39,175 bases of DNA from Parachlorella kessleri (Eukaryota; Chlorophyta; Trebouxiophyceae; Chlorellales; Chlorellaceae). Within the stretch, counting starts at the first letter, position 1, and the number at the start of each line of letters is the position of its first letter. The DNA lies in NCBI GenBank assembly GCA_001598975.1, contig BBXU01000725.1, forward strand, positions 1 through 39,175, given 5' to 3'. Shown here piece after piece: positions 22,001 through 32,700 of the stretch. A program made the translations under genes and the position numbers. The notes under the pieces are model-generated. The model was not told the DNA's origin and searched no databases. It worked only from the letters and a program-made list of their open reading frames with translations.

Positions 22001-23826
22001 TTATGAATATTGTTTATATGTATTCATTTATTTATCATCATTTATTTATCTATCTATTTATTAGTTATTTATTCAGGAGGCCGGGTGGGTGGCGTAGGTT
22101 TCCATGTCCTGTAGGGAATGAGGGGTCCTGCATACTACATCTCGCCAACCCCTCCACATCATGGTGACAGCTGGAGTCAGCCAAAATGCCCTGCACTGGC
22201 AAGTTGGCAGGTGCCCCAACCACCACCCACACGCGGCTCACTTGTCTGTGTACAGGTCGATCTTGGCTGTCTTGCGCTCCACGGAGAGGTCGTGCGAGAA
22301 CTTGCACTTGAAGCCCTTGGTGCACTGGCCGTGGCGGAAGTACTCGCACACAATGGACTTGGGGTCCACGCCTGCACGCAACAAGTCGTGTAACGCTAAG
22401 CAGGGAGCATGTCCACAACTCCTGCACACAGTAGACATGGGGTCCACGCCTGCACACACGCAGCATGCTAGGTGGAAAGGTGAGCACATACATGAACCCC
22501 TCCGAGGTAAATATAGCGCAAGTGAGGGCATCAGACCAGGTGGCTCGGCTCCACGCCCATACCTGCAGCATGCTGACAGGGCAGAATAAACAACATGTTC
22601 ATACGAGAAGCGCGCCAGGCGCATGGACATGAACCCCTCGTATGGATCTCAAGCACTGGAGTTATGAGGCAGGCACTGGAGTCCAGGCTTCCACGAACAG
22701 AAAATTCTCAGAGGAGGCCACCCAGTAATAGATGGAGCCTTCGTTGCCCCATTCAAGCTTGGTGCGGACGGGATGCTTGATATGGAAGGCAAACAACCTA
22801 CATTCACCCATGTCCACACCACCAAGCCTGCCTTGGCAGGTCCAAGCCCCACGCCTCTCAGCAGGCATGGTGTGTGGCCCAACAGCCCCGCCCAGCACGC
22901 TTCAAGCAGGACTTCGCCTCTACGCAAAGCTGGCTGGTACGCTCATGCTGCCGCCCTGCCCGCCAGCCCCGGCCAGCGACCCGCTGCCTACCTGGGGGTA
23001 CCTTGGGCTGCTTGATGGCCATGGCAAACAGCGAGGCCAGCTCCTTCTGGCGCTCCTCCTCGGCCTTCTTCTTGTCCTGCAGCCGGCAAGGATTGTGGTG
23101 CGGGACACTGGGAAAGGGCCACAGGGTCGACAAGCCGGTCGGGAGCCCCACGAAGTGCCTGCTGGGGCTGGTACCTGGTGCACCCCGCATACTACTACCA
23201 CCCACCACCGACGCGACGCAGCATCCTCCTGACCTTGCGGGACGGCTCGGCTGCGTCTGCACGCCTCGCCTTGGTGCTGTTCTGCACCGACTGCTGCATG
23301 TTCTGCACATACCTGCAGGCGCCACCAGGCAGGCACACACTCAGCTCAGTGCAGGGCACAAATGCAGCGCACAGGTCAACAAGCAGGAAGCAGGCAAAGG
23401 TTGCGGCAGTCTGTCCTGTGGCTTCCTACCGACACAATTGGCGACAGGCTGCCCTGTGTCAAACTCTACTCTATGGCCTCGACCCACAGGAAGCTCCAGC
23501 AGCACTCACTTCTGAACCGTCTTACTCTTATTTTTGTTTTTCAGCCCTGCATATATAAAAAACACGTTGTCCAAGGGTTATGCAGCCAAGCACCCTGACT
23601 TCCAGCCGTTCGCGTTGTCCTGGAACTCTGGCGCTTACCAAAGGTCTTGTCCTCTACCACCTGCGAAACAAAGACGTCGGTTCATCAACTACATGCGACC
23701 CAGACTGCATGACTGCTGCTTTCCGGAGCAACATGCGACATATTGCATGAGGAGGCAGATGCTTGCCTTCTGTTTCGCTGCGACTTTTGCCTTATCGGCT
23801 GACTTGGCGTCCTTTTTGGGCGCCAT
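19077..23826 (-). CDS. ZC3H15: ZC3H15/DFRP1 homologue, CCCH zinc-finger partner of DRG GTPase
   Basis: Thirteen exons in gene order: 23826-23767, 23660-23639, 23546-23510, 23312-23234, 23076-22992, 22371-22242, 21983-21825, 21547-21439, 21112-21041, 20711-20618, 20067-19921, 19649-19444 and 19172-19077. All phases close, giving 431 aa, near the 426 aa of the human protein. The N terminus is Lys-rich ([14 protein letters not shown]). [16 protein letters not shown] is the conserved N-terminal block. CCCH finger 1 is Cys103-x7-Cys111-x5-Cys117-x3-His121 ([17 protein letters not shown]). Finger 2 is Cys177-x17-Cys195-x5-Cys201-x3-His205 ([20 protein letters not shown]). A charged helical DFRP region with REIFAEEG follows, and the C-terminal tail is very acidic. 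In yeast and animals this family (Tma46/DFRP1) stabilises the DRG1 GTPase and works with translating ribosomes; the same role is inferred here. Intron 1 has a GC donor (AG|GCAAGC). Exon 2 is only 22 bp. Confidence 0.95.
21351..21402. repeat. Tetranucleotide microsatellite (CAGA)n(CAGG)n
   Basis: A run of CAGA units passes into CAGG units and back to CAGA. It lies in the intron between ZC3H15 exons 8 and 9. Confidence 0.9.
22009..22075. repeat. AT-rich ATTT/ATCT-type simple repeat
   Basis: A run built of TTTA/ATCT-like units lies in the intron between ZC3H15 exons 6 and 7. It stands out against the GC-rich surroundings and may reflect slipped-strand expansion. Confidence 0.75.
22424..22455 (-). 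repeat. Duplicated acceptor and start of ZC3H15 exon 6, in frame
   Basis: On the minus strand TGTGCAG|GCGTGGACCCCATG begins at 22449. It repeats the true exon 6 start at 22371 (GTGCAG|GCGTGGACCCCAAG). The first 26 exon bases differ at three positions. The offset is 78 bp. The intervening frame is open, so this acceptor would insert 26 residues (starting [15 protein letters not shown]) before the first zinc finger. Confidence 0.8.
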
Positions 23827-24140
23827 GTTCCTCTGCTATTACAGGAACCTGGTGATGGGTGCGACTGGGGGCTTCCCGAGGCCTTCTTTTCTTTTCTACA
23901 GCACCTCTGTCCCTTGTAAGTTTGCAATGACAGGCAACGGATCCTTTGACTTCGTTGCCATCCATGTAAAAGCAGGACACCGGCTGTACGCTGCCAAGCT
24001 GGACTCGCGCTCCCTGCTCAGGCAAGTTTGTCGATCTTACTCCTTGCTCCCTAATGACCGATCCTCCATTCACTGGTTAATCACCTTGAAATCTTATTTA
24101 AGGTTTGTAGTGAAGGTTGAGTCCTGGGGTGCATGCAGCC
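23827..24140. promoter_or_regulatory. Divergent promoter region of ZC3H15 and the two-RRM gene
   Basis: Start codons facing away from each other are 314 bp apart. On the plus side, TTATTTAAGG at about 24093-24102 lies some 40 bp before ATG 24141 and could act as a weak TATA box. No comparable element is clear on the minus side. Confidence 0.45.
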
Positions 24141-26048
24141 ATGCGGGCCACCGCAGCAACTGTTCTGCAGCGCCTTCAACAGGGCCTTCCAACCTGCACA
24201 GAAGCAGCTTTAGCAGTGCCCTACTGTCGCCGTTCACAACACGCTTCTGCTGCGGAGCCCAACGCTGTTGCCTGGGAGGCAAGTTCAGGGGAGGGACCCC
24301 AACCTCCAAGCGGCAGCGGCAGCGGCAGCGGCAGCACCTTCACACAAGATGACGAGGGTCAGGGTGACTTGGGTGCTCAGCACCGACGTGCCCAAAACCA
24401 GTGGCAGCAAGCAGCAAGGTGGGGGCCGGAGCGGCGACAGGGCCAGGGCAGCATCTGGCCCGTCTCTGTGTCCAACGTCAGTCGCAACCTGACACGGCAG
24501 GACCTCGTGGACTTCTTCGAGGGCCTTAAGTTGACACCAGACGAAGTGAGGTGAGTGGAGAACCCAAGAAATTCGGTGGCAAGTGGCCGGAGGAAAAGCC
24601 AGGGTGAGCACATGTTCGTCAATCTTTGGTGCTATATGTTCTTCGTGACCTTCGTGCTTGAAAAGTGTTCACATCATCTTGCAGCCCCTATTTGCGAGGC
24701 TGATGGTTGTACAACGGCAGACTGCTGTTGTCATCATTCACTCATTAGGGCTGTCACCTGCCACCACGGCTTGGGAGCATGTGCAGGGTGGAGTACTCTG
24801 ACGACCACCGCTTCATAGTGGAAAGGTTCTGGTGCAACTTTGGCAGCCGGGGGGAGAGGGATGCCGCGGTGAAGCGGCACAAGTCTTACCTGGTGGGTGG
24901 TCTGTCTGTCACAGGTGGTGTGGTGCCGAGGGTGGTGCCAAGGGCGGCTTGGGCCGCTGACCTTCCTATGGGCCACATCATGTGCTATCCCCGTGTGCCC
25001 GGTTATAGCTGCAAAGGTACTTGGGACGGTTGCACTCTTGCACCTGGAGTTGTGCTTGAAGCCACGAAGTTGGTATGTAGGTCAGCCAGGTATGCAGGGG
25101 TTTGCTACTGGTGCTCCTGCAGGCTGCGCGGCGGGTATTCGTGCGGGAGGCAAGGCCTGAAGAATTCCGCCGGGCAGTGTACAGCCCGCTTGCAATGAGC
25201 AGCCGGGGCAGGTGGGGCTTAATGCTAGATGCTTGATCCCCCCTGCCGTTCAACTGTGCTGGACTTGTAGAGGAGTGTGGTCATACAGGTTTGGTGTGCT
25301 AGCAGAGTGTGCCTGCCTTGCATCACAACGTCCTTGAGGAGTTTATATTGCGGATGCATGGCAGCCTGTCCACTGCCAACAGCAGCAGCTGGTTACGTAA
25401 GAGTGATCAACTCCAACCTCGTGAGGGTGCCGCAGGTATGTCTTGATCAGTAACCTGGAGCAGCCAGCCACCAGTGAAGACGTACTCAAGTTCTTCCACG
25501 GCTACAACCTTCATGCCAAGAGCGTCACCTTCATACGGGAGCACAAGGTGGGTGGGAGGTTCCTGGAGCTTGGCGTAAGTGTCCCTGTTGCACGGCTGCT
25601 TTGTAGCTACAAAATGCAGTAGTTGGAATGGTCGATCAATTATTGACCATCTGTTGCAAAGTTGGCATTGATAGGGAGTCCTGGAAATGGTGAAACAACG
25701 CTCTCCCACCCGAAGTCAAGGCATACAGACAATTATACAGGCACGCAGTCCAAATAAGGGGCTTCCGGCTGGCTGCCACATGCGGCAGGGAAGAAGACAG
25801 CTGTTGCTGTGTGGTGATGGTCTGTGCCTGTTCGCAGGATTGAAATTGGATTGGTGTCCGAGAAGAGTGTGCATGCTTGTTTATCTCATGACAATACCAC
25901 TGCTTGTCTGGTGTTGCAGGGGGTGAAGAGCTCATTGGGGCGGGCAGTAGTGCGGTTTGACAGCCAAGAAGAGGCCTTCCGTGCGGTCCGCAGCAAGCAC
26001 GGCAGTTTTTGCCTGAACAACGCCGTGCAGCTGAAGCTGCTACCGTGA
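24141..26048 (+). CDS. Protein with two RNA-recognition motifs, possibly organellar
   Basis: Five exons: 24141-24550, 24787-24892, 25123-25211, 25436-25547 and 25920-26048. Phases close to 281 aa. The N-terminal 35 residues are rich in Ala, Leu, Arg and Gln and poor in acids (MRATAATVLQRLQQ, then YCRRSQHASAA), like a mitochondrial or plastid presequence. A Gly-Ser run encoded by a GGCAGC repeat and a Gln/Arg-rich linker follow. RRM1 runs from about 106 to 190, with RNP2-like PVSVSNV at 107 and a weak RNP1 (ERFWCNF). RRM2 runs from about 203 to the end, with RNP2 YVLISNL (203-209) and RNP1 GRAVVRF (246-252). Both open with the same helix pattern (DLVDFFEGLKL; DVLKFFHGYNL), suggesting an internal duplication. 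It probably binds RNA; the target is unknown. Aromatic residues usual at RNP1 are partly missing, so one RRM may serve protein contacts. Confidence 0.85.
24311..24335 (+). repeat. GGCAGC hexanucleotide run encoding Gly-Ser
   Basis: Four tandem copies of a hexanucleotide in exon 1 of the RRM gene encode alternating Gly and Ser, a likely flexible linker. Confidence 0.85.
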
Positions 26049-26753
26049 AGCGCGCTTGTTAGGTTGAAGGCCAGCTCCATCTTGCTCTTTATGAAGTGTG
26101 GTGACGCTGCGCTTCGATCCTTGGTGAGCTTTCGGAGCTGCGGTCTTCGGCTGTATTGGAAGTTTGCATACTTTGTCTGTCAGTGGTTGTCTTGCTCATG
26201 TGCTGGGTGCACAGCTTCTGCTTGCATAGCAGCATTCTAGATACATGTTCATTATTTCCTACCGTGCCAATGTTGCTACGAATTACCCTTGGGCCTAATT
26301 CAAAGCTCCCTGCAGTCATGCTGCCTCTGCCCTCAGGAAAACATTCATTCTCGTCCAAATTTCTACTCTTGAGCAATTCAGACCATATGCTTGTTAGCTT
26401 GTTGCCTACTGTCGGCTTTGCTGACTGACGCAGCTGGAACCCGCCACAATGCAGTTTAACCCTTGCTGTCACGTGCATCCCCTATTGAAGAACTGACATG
26501 AGAATTGACTATCCTGTTACCTGCTTTGAATGCTATGTGGGCTTAGTCAAATTATTACAGATTTATTAGTGCCACCCCAAAAAGAAGGGCGCCCAGACGA
26601 ACAAGATCATAAATATAGCGAAATAGCTGTTGATTTGTGGTTATCAAGGTATTTTGTGATCACATGTAATGGAGCAAATTGGGCTAACACTGGGGTGCGC
26701 CGTGCCTCTCAAAAGCTCTACCCCTGCACAGGCCAAGCATAAAGAGCGGTAGC
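26049..26753. other. Intergenic region between RRM and VPS13B-like genes
   Basis: These 705 bp contain the 3' flank of the RRM gene and the 5' flank of the next, same-strand gene. A TGTAA pentamer at 26665-26669 matches the green-algal polyadenylation signal but is far from the stop at 26048, so its use is uncertain. An AT-rich ATAAATATAG stretch near 26610 might serve the downstream promoter. No coding signal is seen. Confidence 0.5.
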
Positions 26754-29700
26754 ATGGACCTGCTGCTAACACCACTGCTAAACAGAGTGCTGCGCAAGTT
26801 TATTCGCAGCTCCAGCGAGGGTGCTGGCAGCGAGCTGCGTGTGAGCCTGTCGTCACGGGGCACCATCACCTTACATAACTTGGAGTTATGTTTGGACTCG
26901 GTGCTGGAGGGCGTGGGCTTCCTGTCTGTCACCAGAGCTTTTGCAAGGCAGCTGCAAGTCACGGTGCCTTGGACGGGGCTCACCACCCAGCCAATACAGG
27001 TAGTTGTTGTTGCGGTACCTGTGAGCGCTAAAGCCTCTGCACGTTGCTAAAGCCGCACTGCACCCTGATACCCAGAGAAGAAGACAAGGGCAAGGACGTG
27101 CATGCCGCGTTCAGAAGTGGTGCTGGAGCAACCTGCAGGTGGTCCTGGACACGGTCGAATTGGTGCTGGGCCCTGGGGACCTTTCCACTGTCACTCCTCA
27201 AAGGATTCCCTCGGAACAGCAAGTTCAGCAGGAATCAGGTTGGGCATCGGTGCGGCTTGTCCATCCGTGCATGCAGCTCTGACCCTTTGTCAAGGGCATG
27301 AATGTGTGGGTGTCAAGACAAGTGTCCTGATAATTAAGCCTGTCTGCTTGCAAACTCAAGTAAGACCAGTACTGAGCTAGCACTTAAAGAGATGGCATAA
27401 AACAACACTGGTTGGTACATGGGGTATGCCCGCAGATGCTGGCGGTGGATCGTCGTGGCTGGGAGGCACGCTGCAGACCCTTGCACTGAGGGCAGGCCTT
27501 AACATCTCAGTGAAGCTCAACAATGTGGTAGTCAAGTACGTGGAGACGGATGCCTACGCTGCCAGCTTGACCCTCAGTTCCCTCCACCTGCGCAACAGTG
27601 CCGACGGCTGGCGGGATAAGCTGGAGGTATGACTGCGCAGAGGCAGCTAGTGCTGGATGGCTGGCTTTACTGCGCTGCGTAGGTGCTGCCATCTATCCAT
27701 TTAGCTAGAGCGCATCGTGGAGCTCGGCCAGTCTGGCACCAACCTGCCAGTACAGGACAGCAACCAACATGCCAATATGGTGCTGGCTGATGGTGGCTGA
27801 AGCACCTGCGCTGCCGACATGGGTGCGCTTGGCGTTGTGGTGAACAGGCCTTGATTCGGAGACGGTACCATTGGATTCCATGAACGCTTGCATGTTAATC
27901 GTCAGCAAGCCCGCTGACTCCACCTGCAGAATCCAGAGGCCTGGATCAACAAGGAATGCACCATTCGGGGGCTCAGCCTTTGCTTGGACCAGTGCCGCGG
28001 GCCCGCTGGCAAGCTGGGGGTCTCCTTCCAACCGGTGCTGAGGGCCCCCAGCATCAGGCTGGCAGCACAGCTGCCTGTCTTCGCGTTTCTGGAGGTATGA
28101 AGCAGCGGGATTCTGTCCGTTGTAATTATGCTTGGGAAACTACCCGCGGGCTCCCTATCGAGACAGCCGTAAGTGGTGCCTTGATTACAGGCTGCCAGGT
28201 ATATAGGTCACGTTTGATCTTCTGTGCTATCGGGTCCACTGCTGGATGCTGTAGGTCATCACCTCTTTGCTTCTCATCAATGCAAGCTGGGTTGCGCAAC
28301 AGTGCCCTCCTAGTTGAGATCCTCTTGTACTGTCTACTGTGCAGGGCGCCGCGCTGTTGGGGGACCCTTTCAAGACGTCTGTGCAAGTGGAAGCAGAGCC
28401 GATCAACGTGACTGTGAATAACTGGCAGCTGCAGTGGGCAGCCATGCTGATGGCCCTGCTGCAAGAGGCAGCGGCAGCCAAGGCAGCAGCCGCAGAGGCA
28501 GCTGCGGCCTCGATGACAGCTGACGCAGAGGGTCATCCACAGTCTGGCAGCCACAGTGTAGGACAGGGCAGTGGCATTGCAGCAGCTCCATGGGAGAAAG
28601 TCACAGGGATGACCAGGTCCGGCAATGGCCATAGTGGCAGGGAGGCAGCTCAGGGCACGCATCTGTCGTCAGAAGAGGCAGGCGCGGAGCGGGTGTCGCC
28701 TTACAAAACGGCCAGGCCTGCTACAAAGGCTTTAGGCGTGTTTGGGCGGGTGTGGGACATTGTGCACGACGAGGCGCAGCACCTGGACAGTGCGCGAGGA
28801 GGTAAGCATGGGTGGCCTCCTAACTGTATTGGAAACCCTGGTCCTGAGCCTTCAATCTGGAGCAAAGCTGGGTTATAGGACCTTTGCAGGGCTTGCCAAC
28901 CATGACAGAGCTGTTGCAAGCTGTCATTGGCTTGGAGGAAAGAAGGAGAGACTGTGGCACTGAGCTATTGTACGTTTCCAGAGTCAAGGGATGCGGCTGT
29001 GCAGGCAGCAAATCTATGGTCAGTCTGTCATCGGTATTGCAGATGAGGCTGTTGGCAGCCAGAAGGAGCGAGCCAGGAGCGAGAGCGACGAGGACAGTGA
29101 CACCTCCTGGGCAACCCTGGCGCATCCTCCTATGCATGCTGAGCTGGATGTGGCAGTCAAAGGTGCAGGGTCAATGCTGTTGGGACCGTGTAACCATGGT
29201 GCTCTCCCACTTTGGATGTTACTGCATGGCTAGTTTGGCCACGCCGCACCTGGCATGAGAACTTGTACTGGGGGCATGTGGTCCCTCCTAGGGTGCCCTG
29301 GGGTTGTGGAGCATTCTGGTACCCTGTGAGCCTCACAGGGTTGTCACACGTGGTGAGCTGCTCCCTCATGCTTGGACGCAGGGTTGTCAGTGCAACTGTC
29401 AGTGGTGGAGAGGTGTGGTGACGCCGAGGCAGGGCAGCAGCAAGTGGCCCCGCAGGCAACATCAACAGACCCAAGCGGCCATGCAGCAACAGCAGCAGCA
29501 GCAGCAGCAGTGGCGGTCGGGGCACCGATAGCGGCGCACTTCCATACAGTGGCCACTCCTGCCGAGCAGGAAGCAAGGTTTATGGAGGCATTGCAGGCGC
29601 TCAGCGCCCAGGGCGGGCGCAGCGATGCTGCAGCGCAGCAGCCGGTCAAATGTGCAGCCAGGGTTCACCAGGTGGCTTCCCTCACGGTTGTGCAGGCAGA

Positions 29701-32700
29701 GGTAAGGGAAGTGGCTGGCCTTGCTTACGTCGCAGTAAACCTCAACTGGGGTTGTGAGTGGAGTGCGCAGCATACGACAAGAGGGCCGTTGATATGTTTG
29801 GTAAAGTCTGTCGAGGCATGCTTTACCCACGTAGAAGTGGTGTTCCAAAGGTGGGGTGGCGGCAAGTGGCGCTCCTGGAGTGCCCATCTATGTACGCATA
29901 TCCCATGGCAGAGCTCCTCAAGGGTACCGTTGGTGCCTTCCGCTGCAGGTGTTTGTGTCCTCAGTGAATACCAGCTTCACTAATGTGGAGGTCAGGCTTG
30001 GCCGCTGCAGCTTGCAGCGCAACACCGCAGCCGCCAGCCTCGACCCCTCTCTCTTCGCGCCCGACCCTCAGACCAGCCTCTTCGGCGCTCACAGCCTCTT
30101 GGGAGAGCCCTCCTTGACGGGAGAACCCTCGCCCACCCTGAAACCAGCTGTACAGGCATCGCCGCGGCGGTCCCAGGCAGAGACGCAGTCCCAGCCGCAC
30201 AGCCGGACCGCCTCTAGTAGCTTTGCTGGCTGGGAACACCAGGCAAGCAGCAGCGCGGCAGGGAGTCCAAGCACAGTGCAGTACTGTCAGCCTACCTGGG
30301 ATGAGATCTTCGGCTTGCATCCTGTCAGCGAGGGCTTGCTTGGCGGCTCAGCAGGCACAGCAGCGCCTGCTTCAGTCGGGCAGCAGCTGTCCAGCCAAGC
30401 CGTACACCTGCGGTGGCAGAACCCGGGGGCAGTGGGCAACACAGTGTCGCCAGAAGCAGCGAAAACAGCATATAAGCAGCAGAGGGCTGGTGAGGTGGCA
30501 CCGCAGCGGTGCGCAGCACATGTTGGGCACATCGTAATATGCTGGGCCCCCGGCTTTGCCTCCAATGTCAGGGCCCTGCTTCAGCCGGTCCTGGCCCTGG
30601 GGGGTGAGGGCAGCCAGGAGGAGGCGGAAGGTGTGTCGTCTGGAGGGCAGACTGGTACACTTTCACCCAATGGACAGCAGCCAGTGCAGGCGCAGGGTTC
30701 GGAGCACACAGCAAGCAATGCTGCGATCAGCGGCGAGGTGTCGTCGCAAGGGTTTGAGGACGGCAGCAGTGGGCCTTCGGCACTACACGCGGTGGTGGCA
30801 GGCATGGTCTTGGAGGCCCACTTGGGTTTGCTGCACGTGGCACTGCTCACCAGCCAGGAGGCGGGCTGCTCGGGCGTGCTGCTCAGCCTGCAGCTGGCAG
30901 AGGTCAGTGCAATGGGGTCCTGAGTTGTAGCTGGCCGCTTCAGTAGCGTTGTTGCTGGTGCCTGGCAGTCTTAATGTCAAGCGCCCAGTAGTAGGCAAAC
31001 TCACTAAGGCTTCTGTGGAGCGCTTTGCTGCTGCCCTTGCTCGACGAGAGGTTCAGTCGAAAGCATGACTCATCAATGCTGTTCATGGCATCAACCCACA
31101 TATTGGGATTGTACGGCTGGGGTCAAGGGTGACCAAAGAGCTTCTGCTGGCTACTGCGCTGCAGCTGCGGTCAGGGCCCCTCAACTGGGAAGCCACCTGG
31201 AATAGTCATCTGCGGGACAGTCTGCTGGCACCCAAAGGGGGCTTCCCGGGCAGCGGCCTTAGAGCCTCTGTAAACTCCCTGGGACTGGCCATGACTGGGC
31301 ACTGGCTGCCGAGTGACAGCCGCGCAGGGCAGCTGGCATTCCCAGGTAAGCCTCAGCTGGTTACTCTGTAGAATGGTGGTTAGCGATCGTGGGATCCCCC
31401 AGCAGAGTGTGTGGCTCTTGGGCTGGGTTGATCTATGTGAGAGCTGGCTGTAGCTGACGGAAGCCGTGCTTCCTGATCCTTGCAATGAGTGAGGTACAGC
31501 AGTATGGCATCTCTTATTGTGTGACCAGTACTGCGGGCCCTCGATGAAGTGTTGGATGCTCCTGCCTTGGCTAACTGCCGCTGTGGTTGCCATTGTGTAG
31601 GTTGCCAGGCAGTGACCAACAGTGGCCAGCTTCAGGCTGTGCTGGCTTTTAGAGAGCCTTTGGAGGGGTGCCCTGGCAATGCCGCGGCCAGCTCAGCCAA
31701 GGTGCCAGCCGTTAGCACAGCTGTGGCAGCTGCATCACCTGAGCAAGCCCCTGAGCCAGCTACAACAGCCCCACCACCCCCAGCCTTGCTTGTTACCGCC
31801 GCTCTTAGCCCTCTTAGTGCCAAGCTCTCTGGGTGCCAGGTGGCAGCTGTGGCAGCTGCTGTAAAGGGCCTCTCCAGGGAGCTCAGCGGGGGCCTCCTGC
31901 TGCGGCTGGCTCCTCCGTGTGGCGCCATTCAACCGGCAAGACTAGCTGCTTCAGGGGATAGCACTGCAGGAGGTTCACTGGGCACAGCCGGCGCGGCAGA
32001 TAGCGGCAGCATAGGGGGGTCAGGGTGGTTAGGCAGCATAGCGTTGGAGCTAGGTGCGGTGCAGGTCGTCTATTCTCAGGCTGGTGGCTTGGCAATGCAG
32101 CTTGACTTGCAGAATGGGGGTCTGTCGCTACCTAGCGACCTCCCCGTGGCAGCAAGGTTGCTGGTGGAATGTCCCTCGGCAGCAGTAAGGCTTGAAGTTA
32201 GCCCAGCAGCATGCACAGCCAAGCCTGGTGCTGTGCTTGGGTCAGACAGCAGTGGAGCAGAGGCAGCTGGGCCAAGCCGGCAGCAACAAGACGCACCTGT
32301 GTTTCAAGTAGAGGTGGGGTTAAAGCTGGTACGACCAGCAGTCTGGGCTGTGCCTGGGTGGGGCATCTCCCTCCCTGCAGCCCAGCTTACCTTGCCCTCA
32401 GCACCAACAGCAACAAGAGCAGCGCCAGGGTCAGCAGTCAATGCAGGGAAGCCGGCTAGGGCTGAGCATTCATTAGCAATGCTGGCAGGCTGTAGACTGG
32501 CTTCAAAGCCAGCCTCCTCGCCAGGAGCTCAACCCCAGGTGCAGCAGCAGCCGCTGCAGCAGCCTAGCTCCGACCAGCTAGAAAGCACGTTGGAGGTGCA
32601 TTTTGGCAGCGTCTCAGTGGCCCTTGAACCTGATCAGTTCGACCAGCTGGTAGCCCTCTTGCGAGCTGTGTCGCACCATCCCGCCCTTCCTCCGCCTTCA

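Noticed and set aside
21351..22075. Regular repeats considered as a CRISPR array or transposon ends
   Set aside because: These are simple tetranucleotide microsatellites inside introns, without spacers, terminal inverted repeats or a transposase frame.
25839..25862. Possible extra exon (RIEIGL) before the last exon of the RRM gene
   Set aside because: It starts in a phase that does not match the preceding exon end at 25547.
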